Notes under the pieces: model-generated
The model's database searches: none
The model's input: only the letters and a program-made list of their open reading frames with translations
What the model was told of the DNA's origin: nothing
In this document: positions 9,212 to 17,793 of the stretch, one piece after another
Numbering within the stretch: position 1 is the first letter of the stretch
Layout: each line of letters starts with the position of its first letter
NCBI GenBank assembly: GCA_030613005.1
Contig: JAUWMV010000021.1
Location: 1 to 37,502 of the forward strand
Reading direction: 5' to 3'
DNA from: a bacterium
Lineage (GTDB): Bacteria; UBP14; UBA6098; B30-G16
Length of the DNA: 37,502 bases
Translations under genes and position numbers: made by a program

Positions 9212-9395
9212 TATATAAACCTCTTATTTAAAATATAATCATAACCTATGAAATATTATGATAATGGCAAGCACTTATTTTTCTAAATTTCAAAAAGTTT
9301 AATAAATAGTCTTGAGTTAAGTCTAAGTATGAAATACGAGTTGCTGAAAGGAGATATAATCAGAAAATACTTTGAGGTTCAATAAATTAAAATGG

Positions 9396-9469
9396 TGGGC
9401 GATAATGGATTTGAACCAATGACTTCTACCATGTCAAGGTAGCACTCTAACCAACTGAGCTAATCGCCC
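9396..9469 (-). tRNA. tRNA-Val (anticodon GAC)
   Basis: The minus strand folds as a 74-nt cloverleaf: acceptor GGGCGAT pairs with ATCGCCC, D-stem GCTC/GAGT, anticodon stem CTACC/GGTAG with loop TTGACAT (anticodon GAC), and a T-arm with loop TTCAAAT. The discriminator is A and no CCA is encoded. Its acceptor stem is identical to the tRNA-Val(CAC) at 24494-24566. Confidence 0.93.
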
Positions 9470-9765
9470 ACTCTCTGTAAATCAAAACTGCTTCTCGTAA
9501 TAATCAAGCGATTTTTAACGGAACAACAAAATTTATGTATCGCTTAAATGTCAAGAGTTTTTATTGCAAACTCTTAATTCATGTATTTGAATTAACTGAT
9601 TGATAGAATTATACCAATAATAAAAACAAAATTGTCATTTTTAATATGCAGGCTTGCAAATCAATTCCAGTTATTATTCATATTTGAAATTTAATTTTAC
9701 ATTTGTTCGTAATGTTGTAAAGTCTCTTATAATATAGTTTTTTTAAAAAATTCAAGTTACGTAGA
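9470..9765. other. A+T-rich intergenic region between rnfB and tRNA-Val(GAC)
   Basis: This 296-nt stretch has no open frame with a ribosome-binding site, no clear hairpin terminator after rnfB, and only weak promoter-like hexamers for the tRNA. Nothing further could be supported. Confidence 0.6.
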
Positions 9766-10707
9766 TTACTTGTTCTTCTCATCCCCAGTTATAGCTTTCT
9801 TCGCAGCCTTTGCTTTAGCTTGTTCTTCTTTGATCTTTGCTAATAGTTTTTTTGTCTCTTCAGGTTTAATAGGTAAAGCTTGTGGTATTCCCTTATTAGC
9901 TTTTAGAATATTAGGATGCTTGTCTAAAATGCATTTGGTAGGACATACTGATATACAAACTCCGCATGCTGTACACTTACTATAATCAATTACAGCGAGT
10001 TTATCGATTATATGTATAGCATCCTCAGGACAGTTTTTCTGACACATCATACATGCAATGCAACCGGTTTCGCAAGCTTTTCGAACAATAGGCCCTGGAT
10101 CAGTTGAATTACAAGCAACGAAAACAGGTTGGCTTTTCGGAACAAGCTTCATAAGGTCGGTAGGACAGACCTCGACACAAATTCCACAAGCAGTGCATTT
10201 ATTTGGATTTGTAATTGGGATATTGTTGGGTCCCATGTGCAGAGCATCAAACGGGCATGCTTCAACACACGTACCATAACCAAGGCAACCGTGAGTGCAT
10301 AGTTTGTGACCACCACCAAGGAACATCGCTGCTCGACAATTATTTATGCCATTATATTTATACTTTTCTATTGCGTTATTTCCTCCGTTGCAGGCTGCCA
10401 CAGCAATCATAACTTCAATCTCTTTAACCTCAGTACCAAGAATTTTCGCAATGCTATCTGCAACTTCTGGACCACCTACGGGGCATCCATTCACTGCTGC
10501 TTGTTTCTCGACAACGGCTTTAGCGAAGCCGGAACATCCTGGGAATCCGCAGGCACCGCAATTTGCACTGGGTAGAACATCCAAAACCAATTCTACACGT
10601 GGATCAACAATTACTGCGAATTTCTTGGCAGCAATAGCTAAACCTATTCCAAATATAAGACCAAAAAAAGCCAATTCTATTATCGATCCTATAAGGGCAT
10701 ACTCCAT
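9766..10707 (-). CDS. rnfB: RnfB, ferredoxin-like subunit of the Rnf ion-translocating oxidoreductase
   Basis: A 313-residue iron-sulfur subunit that passes electrons from reduced ferredoxin into the Rnf complex at the inner face of the membrane. An N-terminal membrane anchor (about 4-28) is followed by a four-Cys domain (C50, C53, C58, C75), then ferredoxin-type CxxCxxCxxxC(P) motifs near 137-151, 171-181, 216-226 and 245-255, and extra cysteines at 106, 124, 199, 212 and 259. This cysteine-rich, about 310-residue form is like those of anaerobes and longer than the roughly 190-residue E. coli RsxB. The Lys/Ala-rich tail (about 284-313) is probably a helical extension. The start ATG (10707-10705) overlaps the stop of the upstream DUF2007-like gene by one base (TAATG), implying translational coupling. 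Confidence 0.93.
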   Translation of the reverse strand: MEYALIGSIIELAFFGLIFGIGLAIAAKKFAVIVDPRVELVLDVLPSANCGACGFPGCSGFAKAVVEKQAAVNGCPVGGPEVADSIAKILGTEVKEIEVMIAVAACNGGNNAIEKYKYNGINNCRAAMFLGGGHKLCTHGCLGYGTCVEACPFDALHMGPNNIPITNPNKCTACGICVEVCPTDLMKLVPKSQPVFVACNSTDPGPIVRKACETGCIACMMCQKNCPEDAIHIIDKLAVIDYSKCTACGVCISVCPTKCILDKHPNILKANKGIPQALPIKPEETKKLLAKIKEEQAKAKAAKKAITGDEKNK

Positions 10708-10982
10708 TAATGCTCCTTTTCTAAATTTTCTGTTTCAGAAAGCATATCAAGAATTTGCTGTGCTTTAGTCTCGAAACTTTCAAGAACTAATATTGCAAAA
10801 GCAGTTCCAAGGAGCTCTCCGCTGGCTGTACCGATGGGATATCCCCCGGCTCCTGCAAGAGCACCTGTTGTTTTTATCATATTGGGTATATCATATTCCG
10901 CAAGAGTTTCTGATATCAACTCTGCAACAGCTCTATTCCGGATTTCTATAATTTTTACTAACTTCTCGTCTTTCATCTGCAT
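10707..10982 (-). CDS. Small DUF2007-like protein inside the rnf operon
   Basis: A 91-residue soluble protein. The sequence resembles DUF2007 (putative signal-transducing protein) members: an opening beta strand (KLVKIIEIRN), a helix (AVAELISETLAEYDIPNM), a Gly-rich loop (about 41-58) and a final strand-helix (FAILVLESFETKAQQILDML), the usual beta-alpha-beta plan of a small ACT-like fold. Function in this family is not established. It lies 79 nt after rnfA and its stop overlaps the rnfB start by one base, so it is made with RnfB. A regulatory or assembly role for Rnf is inference. The family call rests on pattern only; the first Met or the third residue could be the start. Confidence 0.55.
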   Translation of the reverse strand: MQMKDEKLVKIIEIRNRAVAELISETLAEYDIPNMIKTTGALAGAGGYPIGTASGELLGTAFAILVLESFETKAQQILDMLSETENLEKEH

Positions 10983-11061
10983 ATAAAAAGTTAATTCTCA
11001 TTTAGTTGATTCATACTAATTTATTGAAAGTTTAAAATAAAATTTTCCCATGAAAAGAATT

Positions 11062-11712
11062 CTAAAATTTCAATCCCGTAAATCCTAAAAATGCTATGGA
11101 CATCAATGCCGCAGTGAAAAATGCAATTGGTAATCCTTTCATAGGCCTTGGAATATCCGAAAGTTCAAGTCTCTCTCTTATTCCGCTCATCAAAAGAAGA
11201 GCAATCATAAAACCGATACCTGCAGAAAAACCGTGTACAATGCTTTCTAAAAAATTGAGATTCATTGTCATAGTGTTGAGTTCCGCAACCCCAAGAACTG
11301 CGCAATTTGTTGTGATTAAAGGTAGAAATATGCCAAGTCCCTCATAAAGAGATGGAGAAATTTTTTGAATTACCATCTCTACGAACTGAACGAATGAGGC
11401 TATAACAATAATAAATGCAATTGTTTCAAGATATGCGAGATCAAAGCTAGAAGGAGTAACATTTGCACCAAATGCTTTGAAAATTATATATAACAAATTG
11501 GATTGCGTCGGTTGAAGGAAATAAGTCCAGATTAACCACGTTATTGCGGATGACATTGTCATAACAAATATAACTGCAAATCCCATACCAACAGCTGTCT
11601 CGGTTTTCTTGGATACTCCCATAAAAGGACATAAACCCAAAAATCTTGAAAGGACAAAATTGTTTATTAATATGGCACTAATTGAAATCGAAATTAATAT
11701 TCCGAAATTCAT
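11062..11712 (-). CDS. rnfA: RnfA, integral membrane subunit of the Rnf complex
   Basis: A 216-residue, six-helix membrane subunit. The ATG at 11712 follows GGAGGT with good spacing and gives the canonical opening ([20 protein letters not shown]); the longer frame to 11778 is rejected. RnfA and RnfE are homologous subunits in inverted topology that hold a 2Fe-2S centre between them and sit in the ion path; the conserved FLGLCPFMG and TTNCAVLG segments each contain a cysteine of the type that would ligate it. The protein is about 20 residues longer than the usual 190-195, because of an insertion (about 68-94) in the loop after the second helix. It is followed by the DUF2007-like gene and rnfB; a decayed gene separates it from rnfE. 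Confidence 0.93.
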   Translation of the reverse strand: MNFGILISISISAILINNFVLSRFLGLCPFMGVSKKTETAVGMGFAVIFVMTMSSAITWLIWTYFLQPTQSNLLYIIFKAFGANVTPSSFDLAYLETIAFIIVIASFVQFVEMVIQKISPSLYEGLGIFLPLITTNCAVLGVAELNTMTMNLNFLESIVHGFSAGIGFMIALLLMSGIRERLELSDIPRPMKGLPIAFFTAALMSIAFLGFTGLKF

Positions 11713-11815
11713 TTTTAACCTCCAATAATCACAATAAATACAGCAATAAATTATCAATGATAACAGTATGTAATACACAAAAACAAAGTAAACTCAAATG
11801 AATCATGTACAAAAC

Positions 11816-12183
11816 TTAATTGCCTGAAGTTGTTAACTGAGTACCAATAAAATTTATATTTTTTCTTGCATATCTAAGAGCATTCTATGCTTGTTCTATA
11901 CTGACACATGGAGTTTCTGTTCTGCTGTATAATTCCACTGGTTTTAAAACAGGATTGAAAAGATCGTTAATAACCTTTGTTGCATTAATAAGTTCAATAT
12001 CATTTGTCAGTTTTGCCATCCTGTGACTAATATTTATGCAATCAGCATTGATTCCTTTTACAGACTCAATTTTTTTATTGCTATTCTAACGGCAATTTCA
12101 ATCAAATTTATTGCATTTCCGACATTTCCACTCAATAATTGATATCCAGATTCCTTCAATTTTTCAAAAGTTGATTCTCCCAT
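11816..12183 (-). pseudogene. Decayed gene of unknown family between rnfE and rnfA
   Basis: On the minus strand a reading frame starts at ATG 12183 (MGESTFEKLKESGYQ...) and is cut by a frameshift in a run of seven A residues (plus-strand T run 12070-12076). Restoring one base gives a continuous frame (IESVKGINADCINISHRM...) that runs to TAA 11816-11818 except for one internal TAG at 11885-11887. The repaired product would be about 122 residues, mostly helical and soluble. I do not recognise the family. Codon use in both halves looks like ordinary coding sequence, so this is more likely a recently broken gene, or one with assembly errors, than random spacer. No good Shine-Dalgarno sequence precedes it. 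Confidence 0.55.
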
Positions 12184-12194
12184 TTAAGTTTACT

Positions 12195-12806
12195 TTAATT
12201 TTTAGTAATTAATTGTTTTAACCATAAAAATATTCCTAATGTCAAAAATCCTCCTGGTGGAAGAATTAAAAGTAAAGCAGGTGTAAAGGAACTGCCCATA
12301 ATATTAACAGTTTTAGGATCCACAATAATGGGAAATCCAAGCGTCAAAGTTCCACTACCTAAGATTTCCCTTATTCCTCCCATCAGGAAAAGAACGATGG
12401 AAAATCCAATTCCCATTCCAAGACCATCGAGCATGGAAGCGAGAACGCTTTTCTTACTTGCAAACGCCTCAGCACGACCAAGGATTATGCAATTCACAAC
12501 AATTAATGGAATGAAGATTCCTAATTGCTTGGAAAGTTCAGGTGTGTATCCTGCCATGACCAGTTTAGTTATTGTAACAAATGATGCAATAACCGTAATA
12601 AAAATTGGAATTCTAATCTTTGAGGGTACAGTCTTTTTAATAAGAGAAATGATAATGTTGGACATTGTTAAAACAAAAATAACTGCAATACCCATCCCAA
12701 TTCCGTTGTATGCTGTCGATGTAACAGCAAGAGCTGGGCAAAGTCCAAGTGCAAGAACAAGCACAGGATTTTCTTTTAATAGCCCATTCGTGAAGATCTT
12801 AAACAT
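12195..12806 (-). CDS. rnfE: RnfE, integral membrane subunit of the Rnf complex
   Basis: A 203-residue membrane subunit with six predicted helices, homologous to RnfA. Family landmarks are visible: NPVLVLALGLCPALAVT near the N-terminus, PLIVVNCIILGRAEAFA in the middle, and LDGLGMGIGFSIVLFLMGGIREILGSGTL toward the end. The cysteines in the LGLCP and VNCII segments correspond to those proposed to bind the RnfA/RnfE cluster. Length is normal for the family. AGGAG lies about 10 nt before the ATG. It lies 85 nt downstream of rnfG and 11 nt upstream of the decayed gene's ATG. Confidence 0.93.
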   Translation of the reverse strand: MFKIFTNGLLKENPVLVLALGLCPALAVTSTAYNGIGMGIAVIFVLTMSNIIISLIKKTVPSKIRIPIFITVIASFVTITKLVMAGYTPELSKQLGIFIPLIVVNCIILGRAEAFASKKSVLASMLDGLGMGIGFSIVLFLMGGIREILGSGTLTLGFPIIVDPKTVNIMGSSFTPALLLILPPGGFLTLGIFLWLKQLITKN

Positions 12807-12891
12807 GTTTTATGCTCTCCTGAAACCTATTAAATATCAACCTTAATTATAAGTTACTCACTGCAATATCAAATAATCAATCTTTTTTCTA

Positions 12892-13509
12892 CTAATTAGC
12901 ATCAGATATTAGCTCTCTTACAGTTACAGAATCTTTCAGTGTCTTTTGTTTTTGAGCTGCAGGTAACTCTGATTTATGTTCCATGAGATTTTCAATAACT
13001 TCAACTACACTTTCTGTTACAGTTCTCGATGAAATTGTAGCACCTGTAATCGATTTAATGTCACCACCATCTTTATCAACACTTAATTGGTCTAAATTCT
13101 TTGTTGCAAACTGTTCTTGGAACCATTCTTTTTGGACATTTGTGCCGAGACCAGGAGTTTCACTTTGATACATAACCTTAATTCCGGTTACTGTGAAGTC
13201 AGTTTTTAGACCAACCAATGTCTTAACATTGCTGGAGAATCCGTATTTAACACCTATGACTGCAAATCCCACTGGCACAGTTTTTTCTTCATCACTGAAA
13301 CCAATAAACACTATTGTGCTATCTGAAAGTATTATTTCATCAAAAACTAAAGCATCAGAAGGCAAAACCTCCCTAATTGCTTGTTCCTGTTCCATTTTAG
13401 CTTGTTGCTCTATTCTCGGTTTTGTTTTGGTATACATCCATCCCAGAAGAAGACCTGCAATTCCTGCATAAGCCATCAGTATAAATCCTAATTTTAATAT
13501 ATTTTTCAC
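12892..13509 (-). CDS. rnfG: RnfG, FMN-binding periplasmic-side subunit of the Rnf complex
   Basis: A 205-residue single-span membrane protein with an FMN-binding domain. The frame is open up to a TTG at 13536, but the GTG at 13509 is chosen because GGAGA lies 5 nt upstream while the TTG has no ribosome-binding site. One membrane segment follows (about 5-25). The SETPGLGT motif and the flavinylation motif TGATIS are present; the threonine near residue 158 (TGAT) should carry FMN through a phosphoester bond added by ApbE. RnfG and RnfD relay electrons on the outer side of the membrane. Length is normal for the family. No apbE gene lies in this window. Confidence 0.92.
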   Translation of the reverse strand: MKNILKLGFILMAYAGIAGLLLGWMYTKTKPRIEQQAKMEQEQAIREVLPSDALVFDEIILSDSTIVFIGFSDEEKTVPVGFAVIGVKYGFSSNVKTLVGLKTDFTVTGIKVMYQSETPGLGTNVQKEWFQEQFATKNLDQLSVDKDGGDIKSITGATISSRTVTESVVEVIENLMEHKSELPAAQKQKTLKDSVTVRELISDAN

Positions 13510-13554
13510 AATTTCTCCAGAAACCTTAGTTTTCAATATTTCAATATTTTGGAG

Positions 13555-14601
13555 CTAAATTTTTTCTTTTGCTCCAAGAATTCTCGGTTTAGTGTGCCTA
13601 TCAATAAGAGGCACAACAAGGTTCATAAGCAAAATTGAATATGATACTCCCTCTGGATATCCTCCCCAGCGACGAATAATAACAGTTAATATTCCACAAC
13701 CAATACCAAAAATCCATCTGCCTTTTGGTGTAATGGGAGATGTGACCATATCAGTAGCCATAAAAAAAGCTCCTAACATAAGACCACCGCTAAAAGCATA
13801 AAATAGGACATTCATTTTAAACAATCCATCTGGACTACCAAAAATCCAGCCGAGAACGAGAGCCGAGCAAATATATGAAAAAGTTATTCGCCAATCTGAG
13901 AATTTTCTTAATATAAGGTAAAGTCCACCTAGAATTATCAATGCTGCTGAGGTTTCACCCAAACAACCTCCTATGTTCCCAAAAAACATATTAGGTATTG
14001 AGGAGTATAAGTTTGATAAAATGTGATGAGCATGTTCGATTTGTTCCCCTGAGGAGTTTGGGTTAGCAAAAATTTCACCAACATGGGTTTTTAAAATGCC
14101 GAGTGGTGTGGATCCAGTAATTGCATCAAGTTTGGTGAAAAAACCTGGAATGGAACCACCTCGAGGTGTTATCCACTTAGTAGTCATCTGAACAGGCCAA
14201 CTTGCCATAAGAAATGCCCGTCCTATGAGAGCAGGATTCAATGGATTGTTTCCTAATCCACCGAATATTTGCTTACTAAAGATAATTCCGAATGCGGAAC
14301 CAACAAAAGCCATCCACAAGGGAACTCCCGGTGGGAGATTAAAAGACAGAAGTACACCAGTGATTACAGCGCTACCGTCGTTGATTTGAATTTTTTTTCC
14401 ACTGAGTTTTTGTATTATTGCCTCAGATAATACGGCACCTAAAATACCCACTAAAGTTAAATATATTGCTCTTGATCCGAAAAAATATACTGCCCCAAGA
14501 AAGGCTGGACTGAGAGCTAAAACCACATTCCACATTATGGTTTTTGTAGAGATGCCGCTTCTTATATGAGGTGAAGAAGAAACGAAATACTTTTCGTCCA
14601 A
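13555..14601 (-). CDS. rnfD: RnfD, flavinylated membrane subunit of the Rnf complex
   Basis: A 348-residue polytopic protein and the first gene of the minus-strand rnf cluster. The TTG at 14601 is accepted because AGGAG lies 5 nt upstream and it gives the typical N-terminus (SSSPHIRSG). The family segment GNNPLNPALIGRAFL (about 117-131) is present, and the motif ITGSTPLG places the FMN-bearing threonine near residue 165. A hydrophilic loop (about 145-205) precedes the C-terminal helices. RnfD would pass electrons between the RnfG flavin and the RnfA/E cluster and help ion transport. In the usual operon rnfC lies directly upstream; here it is absent and found at 31775-33088. Confidence 0.93.
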   Translation of the reverse strand: MDEKYFVSSSPHIRSGISTKTIMWNVVLALSPAFLGAVYFFGSRAIYLTLVGILGAVLSEAIIQKLSGKKIQINDGSAVITGVLLSFNLPPGVPLWMAFVGSAFGIIFSKQIFGGLGNNPLNPALIGRAFLMASWPVQMTTKWITPRGGSIPGFFTKLDAITGSTPLGILKTHVGEIFANPNSSGEQIEHAHHILSNLYSSIPNMFFGNIGGCLGETSAALIILGGLYLILRKFSDWRITFSYICSALVLGWIFGSPDGLFKMNVLFYAFSGGLMLGAFFMATDMVTSPITPKGRWIFGIGCGILTVIIRRWGGYPEGVSYSILLMNLVVPLIDRHTKPRILGAKEKI

Positions 14602-14740
14602 CTCTGCTCCTTATAGTGAAATTGCGCTAAGATAAATTTCAAGTTATTAGGTTGTTGAGAAATGTGCAAGAACTTTTTAGACTTTTAATCCTTATAAACC
14701 GTTGTTGGGACACAAATCTTAAGTAATAAATCATATTTTG

Positions 14741-14768
14741 TTGACTTACAAATTCAAAATCTTAAATT
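14741..14768 (+). promoter_or_regulatory. Candidate promoter of coaE
   Basis: TTGACT (14741-14746), a 16-nt spacer, then TAAATT (14763-14768), about 12 nt before the Shine-Dalgarno sequence GGAGGG. The same spacing and -10-like hexamer occur before the tRNA(CAU) gene at 24362-24389. Confidence 0.5.
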
Positions 14769-14791
14769 ATGAATTCAAAGGGAGGGATAAA

Positions 14792-15412
14792 ATGTATCTT
14801 GTTGGAATTACTGGGCAAATCGCTTCCGGTAAAACTAGTGTTGCTAGAATGTATAAAGAAATGGGAGCTTTTCTTATCGACGCGGATAAAATTGGTCATA
14901 AGCTTTTAAAAGACTCGGAAATAAAAAAACAGTTAGTTAAGGAGTTTGGGGAAGAAATTCTTGATGATGATAATGAAGTTATTCGAAATGAACTTGCTGC
15001 GAAGGTTTTTAGTAGTTCGGATAATTTAGAAGCAATCAATAAAATAATGAGCAAGAGAATTGTCTCAGAAATACGAGAAGTTATCGCTGAACTTCAAGAA
15101 AATCGCTTTCCGGGTATTGTAGTTATCGATGCTGCTCTTTTCCCAAAATGGGATATTGTTAAAGCCATGGATATTGTTATATTGGTTGAAGCACCCAAAT
15201 GGCAAAGACTAAATAGATTGGTTCGTCAAAGAGAGTTGACACAGGAAGATAGTAACAGAAGAATTGATGTACAAGAAGAGCTTTTCAAAGAATTTTATCC
15301 CCGGCAAACGATAGTTGTTAAGAATAATGGTGATTTTGTTAGTCTCCGTGTTCGGGCTATGAGTGCATGGTTAGAGATTAAAGATAAAACCAAAGGAAAA
15401 GCCAGTAAGTAA
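14792..15412 (+). CDS. coaE: Dephospho-CoA kinase
   Basis: A 206-residue cytoplasmic P-loop kinase that phosphorylates the 3'-hydroxyl of dephospho-CoA in the last step of coenzyme A synthesis. The ATG at 14792 follows GGAGGG (14781-14786) by 5 nt; the in-frame TTG at 14738 lacks a site. The Walker A motif GQIASGKTS lies at about residues 8-16, the substrate motif LIDADKIGHKLL follows, and VVIDAALFPKW and a lid region with RLVRQRELTQED are present. CoaE proteins usually have G-x-x-G-S-G-K-S, so Ala and Thr in place of Gly and Ser are mild changes. It is transcribed away from rnfD, followed by miaB after a 169-nt gap with no visible terminator. Confidence 0.92.
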   Translation: MYLVGITGQIASGKTSVARMYKEMGAFLIDADKIGHKLLKDSEIKKQLVKEFGEEILDDDNEVIRNELAAKVFSSSDNLEAINKIMSKRIVSEIREVIAELQENRFPGIVVIDAALFPKWDIVKAMDIVILVEAPKWQRLNRLVRQRELTQEDSNRRIDVQEELFKEFYPRQTIVVKNNGDFVSLRVRAMSAWLEIKDKTKGKASK

Positions 15413-15581
15413 CAAGAAATAATATATGGTTTTAAGAGGTGTTTTTTGATTTTCAATTCCAATTAATATAAATTTTTTGAAATGAATTTTTGCTTTTACT
15501 GGCGGTCTTAGAGAATTAAGGCAGCCTTTTAATTTACATTCTTGAACTATGTGACAAGCAAATAATTTTTTGATTGTATAT

Positions 15582-16895
15582 ATGAAAAAAAAGTTTCACA
15601 TAATAACCTACGGTTGCCAGATGAATAAATATGATTCATTAACATTAAAGCAGCAACTTAATAAAGAAGGTCATTATTGGGTGGAGAAACCTGAGAGGGC
15701 TGAGCTGATTATTGTAAACACTTGTGCTGTTCGATTGCATGCAGAAAATAGAGCTCTCGGTAGACTCAAAACATTAATAGGTTTGAAAAAAAGACGAAGC
15801 AATATACAGATAGGAATAATGGGTTGTGTGGCTCAGGAGTTAGGAGCAAAACTTTTCGGAATTCTTCACGGTATTGATTTCGTTGTGGGAACTGATCAAG
15901 TTGATGTAATTGCCGATATAGCTTCGGGGGTCTTGGAACCAGCAACTTATACAAATGTAAACAGCGATTTTTTTGGTTTAGATACGTCAGCATTTATTCC
16001 CAAGAATCAAGTAAGTTCTTTTGTAACAATAATGCGAGGATGTAACAATTTATGTTCGTATTGTATCGTTCCATATGTTAGAGGGAGAGAGAGAAGCAAA
16101 CCAGAAAGGGAAATCCTCTCAGAAATTCAACAAAATATAAATCGAGGTATTAAAGAAATTATTCTTTTAGGGCAAAATGTAAATTCATATAAATATGGGA
16201 ATATCTATTTTCATAACCTATTAAGGTCTATTATAACAATTAATGGAGTTAAGAGACTTCGATTTGTTACAAATCATCCAAAGGATTTTTCTGATGAAAT
16301 TCTTGATATCGTTAAGGAATATTCTCAAATCATTCCACCAGCATTTCATCTTCCTCTTCAAAGTGGAAGTGACAAAATACTATCTGCAATGAACAGAAAA
16401 TACGATTTGAAACACTACATGAAAATGATAGAAAATATTTATCAACGTTTTTCCAATGCAGCAATATCAACAGATATCATTGTAGGATTTCCAGGTGAGA
16501 CAGAGCATGATTTCAAAGTAACGCTTGAAACCATGAGAGCTGTGAAATTTGCTGGTTCGTTTTCATTTAGGTATTCTGTTCGACCAGGAACTTATGCTGC
16601 TTCTCTTGAAGATGATGTTCCAGAGAAAACAAAAATCGGACGGTTACAACAGATTATTGATCTTAGTATTAAACTTGCAGAAAAGTATTCACAAGAATTA
16701 ATTGGCACAGTCCAACAAGTGCTTGTAAATGGTATCGATAAAAAAGATCCTTCGCTTTTCAAAGGTACTGCACCATCAGGAAGGAATGTTTTAATCGTAA
16801 CGCATAAGAGTTTAGAAAATGGAGATATTATTCCCGTATACATTGAGAGTGCTACAGCCTGGGTTCTAAAAGGAAGAGATAATAGTCTTTGTTAA
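15582..16895 (+). CDS. miaB: MiaB, tRNA-2-methylthio-N6-dimethylallyladenosine synthase
   Basis: A 437-residue radical-SAM methylthiotransferase that adds a methylthio group to i6A37 of tRNAs reading UNN codons. The UPF0004 domain (about 1-120) carries the three cysteines of the auxiliary cluster: C12 (YGCQMN), C48 (NTCAVR) and C82 (MGCVAQ). The radical-SAM core has RGCNNLCSYC with C154, C158 and C161, followed by IVPYVRGRERS, typical for MiaB. The TRAM domain fills about 370-437. The ATG at 15582 gives the standard N-terminus (KKKFHIITYGCQMN). A TTG at 15570 is also in frame; neither has a clear Shine-Dalgarno sequence. The RimO paralogue is unlikely because the RGRERS context and auxiliary motifs match MiaB. 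Confidence 0.93.
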   Translation: MKKKFHIITYGCQMNKYDSLTLKQQLNKEGHYWVEKPERAELIIVNTCAVRLHAENRALGRLKTLIGLKKRRSNIQIGIMGCVAQELGAKLFGILHGIDFVVGTDQVDVIADIASGVLEPATYTNVNSDFFGLDTSAFIPKNQVSSFVTIMRGCNNLCSYCIVPYVRGRERSKPEREILSEIQQNINRGIKEIILLGQNVNSYKYGNIYFHNLLRSIITINGVKRLRFVTNHPKDFSDEILDIVKEYSQIIPPAFHLPLQSGSDKILSAMNRKYDLKHYMKMIENIYQRFSNAAISTDIIVGFPGETEHDFKVTLETMRAVKFAGSFSFRYSVRPGTYAASLEDDVPEKTKIGRLQQIIDLSIKLAEKYSQELIGTVQQVLVNGIDKKDPSLFKGTAPSGRNVLIVTHKSLENGDIIPVYIESATAWVLKGRDNSLC

Positions 16896-17031
16896 ATTTT
16901 TATACCTTAAGCAAGCATTTGAGATATGAAAACTTATTTTACACACTGTTGTTCTCGAAGTAATCTTTCCTTTACATTTGCAGATATTTGTTTTAAACAT
17001 AGCTTATGCGAAATACTTCGAAAGGTTGTTC

Positions 17032-17784
17032 ATGTGCTTTCTAAATTTTATATTGTCTTTACTCCCTGGAATACTTTGGATGTATTTTGTTTATAGAAGT
17101 GATAAATTCGAGCCTGAACCGATAAAAACCGTTATAATGGTCTTTTTCTGGGGATTTATAATTTTTATACCAACCATGCTTATTGAAATAGGTATTAAAG
17201 ATTTATTTGGATTTACAGGCAGAATCAGTTCAATTTTCGAAGCTGTTGGAACCGCATATTTCGTTACGGGATTGGTAGAGGAATTTATGAAATTTGGTGT
17301 TGTTCTTTTTGGCGTATATTATGCAAAGGAATTTGATGAACCAGTTGATGGAATTGTCTATTCTTCTGCAGCGGCATTGGGCTTTGCTTCGATAGAAAAT
17401 TTTATGTATATGAATCAATATGGCACGCAAGTAATATTATTGAGAGGTCCACTCTCGACCTTAGGACATATTCTATTTTCTTCAATGTGGGGATATGGAC
17501 TTGGACGAGGAAAAAATCACCCCAAAATTGCTCGAAGATTAGCAGTTACGGGTTTGCTTTTTGCTGCTTTAGCTCATGGTACTTTTAACTTTATTCTCAT
17601 GTCTCCAATTATTTTTGGTTATAATATTGGTATGTCCATTGCCTTTTTTATATTACCTTTTACATATGGTTTATGGGTGCTATTGAGAATTAGAATAAAG
17701 AAGTCCGAATCGATATCACCTTATAATCCGGATGCAGAGGAAGATGATTATAATGTTTTTGATGATATGAATGACATTGCTTGA
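17032..17784 (+). CDS. PrsW-family intramembrane metalloprotease
   Basis: A 250-residue protein with about seven membrane helices. Family motifs are all present: FEPEP near the N-terminus (about 27-31), GLVEEFMKFGV (catalytic Glu pair near 83-84), GFASIENFMYM (about 118-128), and histidines near 146 (LGHILFS) and 182 (LAHGTFNF) that would bind zinc. PrsW of Bacillus cleaves the anti-sigma factor RsiW at site 1; other members act on unknown membrane substrates. The ATG at 17032 is chosen because AAAGG lies 6 nt upstream; the frame is open from a TTG at 16978. No anti-sigma factor gene is next to it. It is 9 nt upstream of the PfkB-type kinase, so the two are likely co-transcribed. The acidic C-terminal tail is cytosolic-looking. 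Confidence 0.85.
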   Translation: MCFLNFILSLLPGILWMYFVYRSDKFEPEPIKTVIMVFFWGFIIFIPTMLIEIGIKDLFGFTGRISSIFEAVGTAYFVTGLVEEFMKFGVVLFGVYYAKEFDEPVDGIVYSSAAALGFASIENFMYMNQYGTQVILLRGPLSTLGHILFSSMWGYGLGRGKNHPKIARRLAVTGLLFAALAHGTFNFILMSPIIFGYNIGMSIAFFILPFTYGLWVLLRIRIKKSESISPYNPDAEEDDYNVFDDMNDIA

Positions 17785-17793
17785 AAGGACATA

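Noticed and set aside
10346-10768. A 140-codon open frame on the plus strand over rnfB
   Set aside because: It is antisense to a confidently identified, Cys-rich rnfB and has no start signal or family match.
15398-15505. Inverted GCCAGTAA ... TTACTGGC pair after coaE
   Set aside because: The arms are about 100 nt apart and no T run follows, so it is not a terminator and probably chance.
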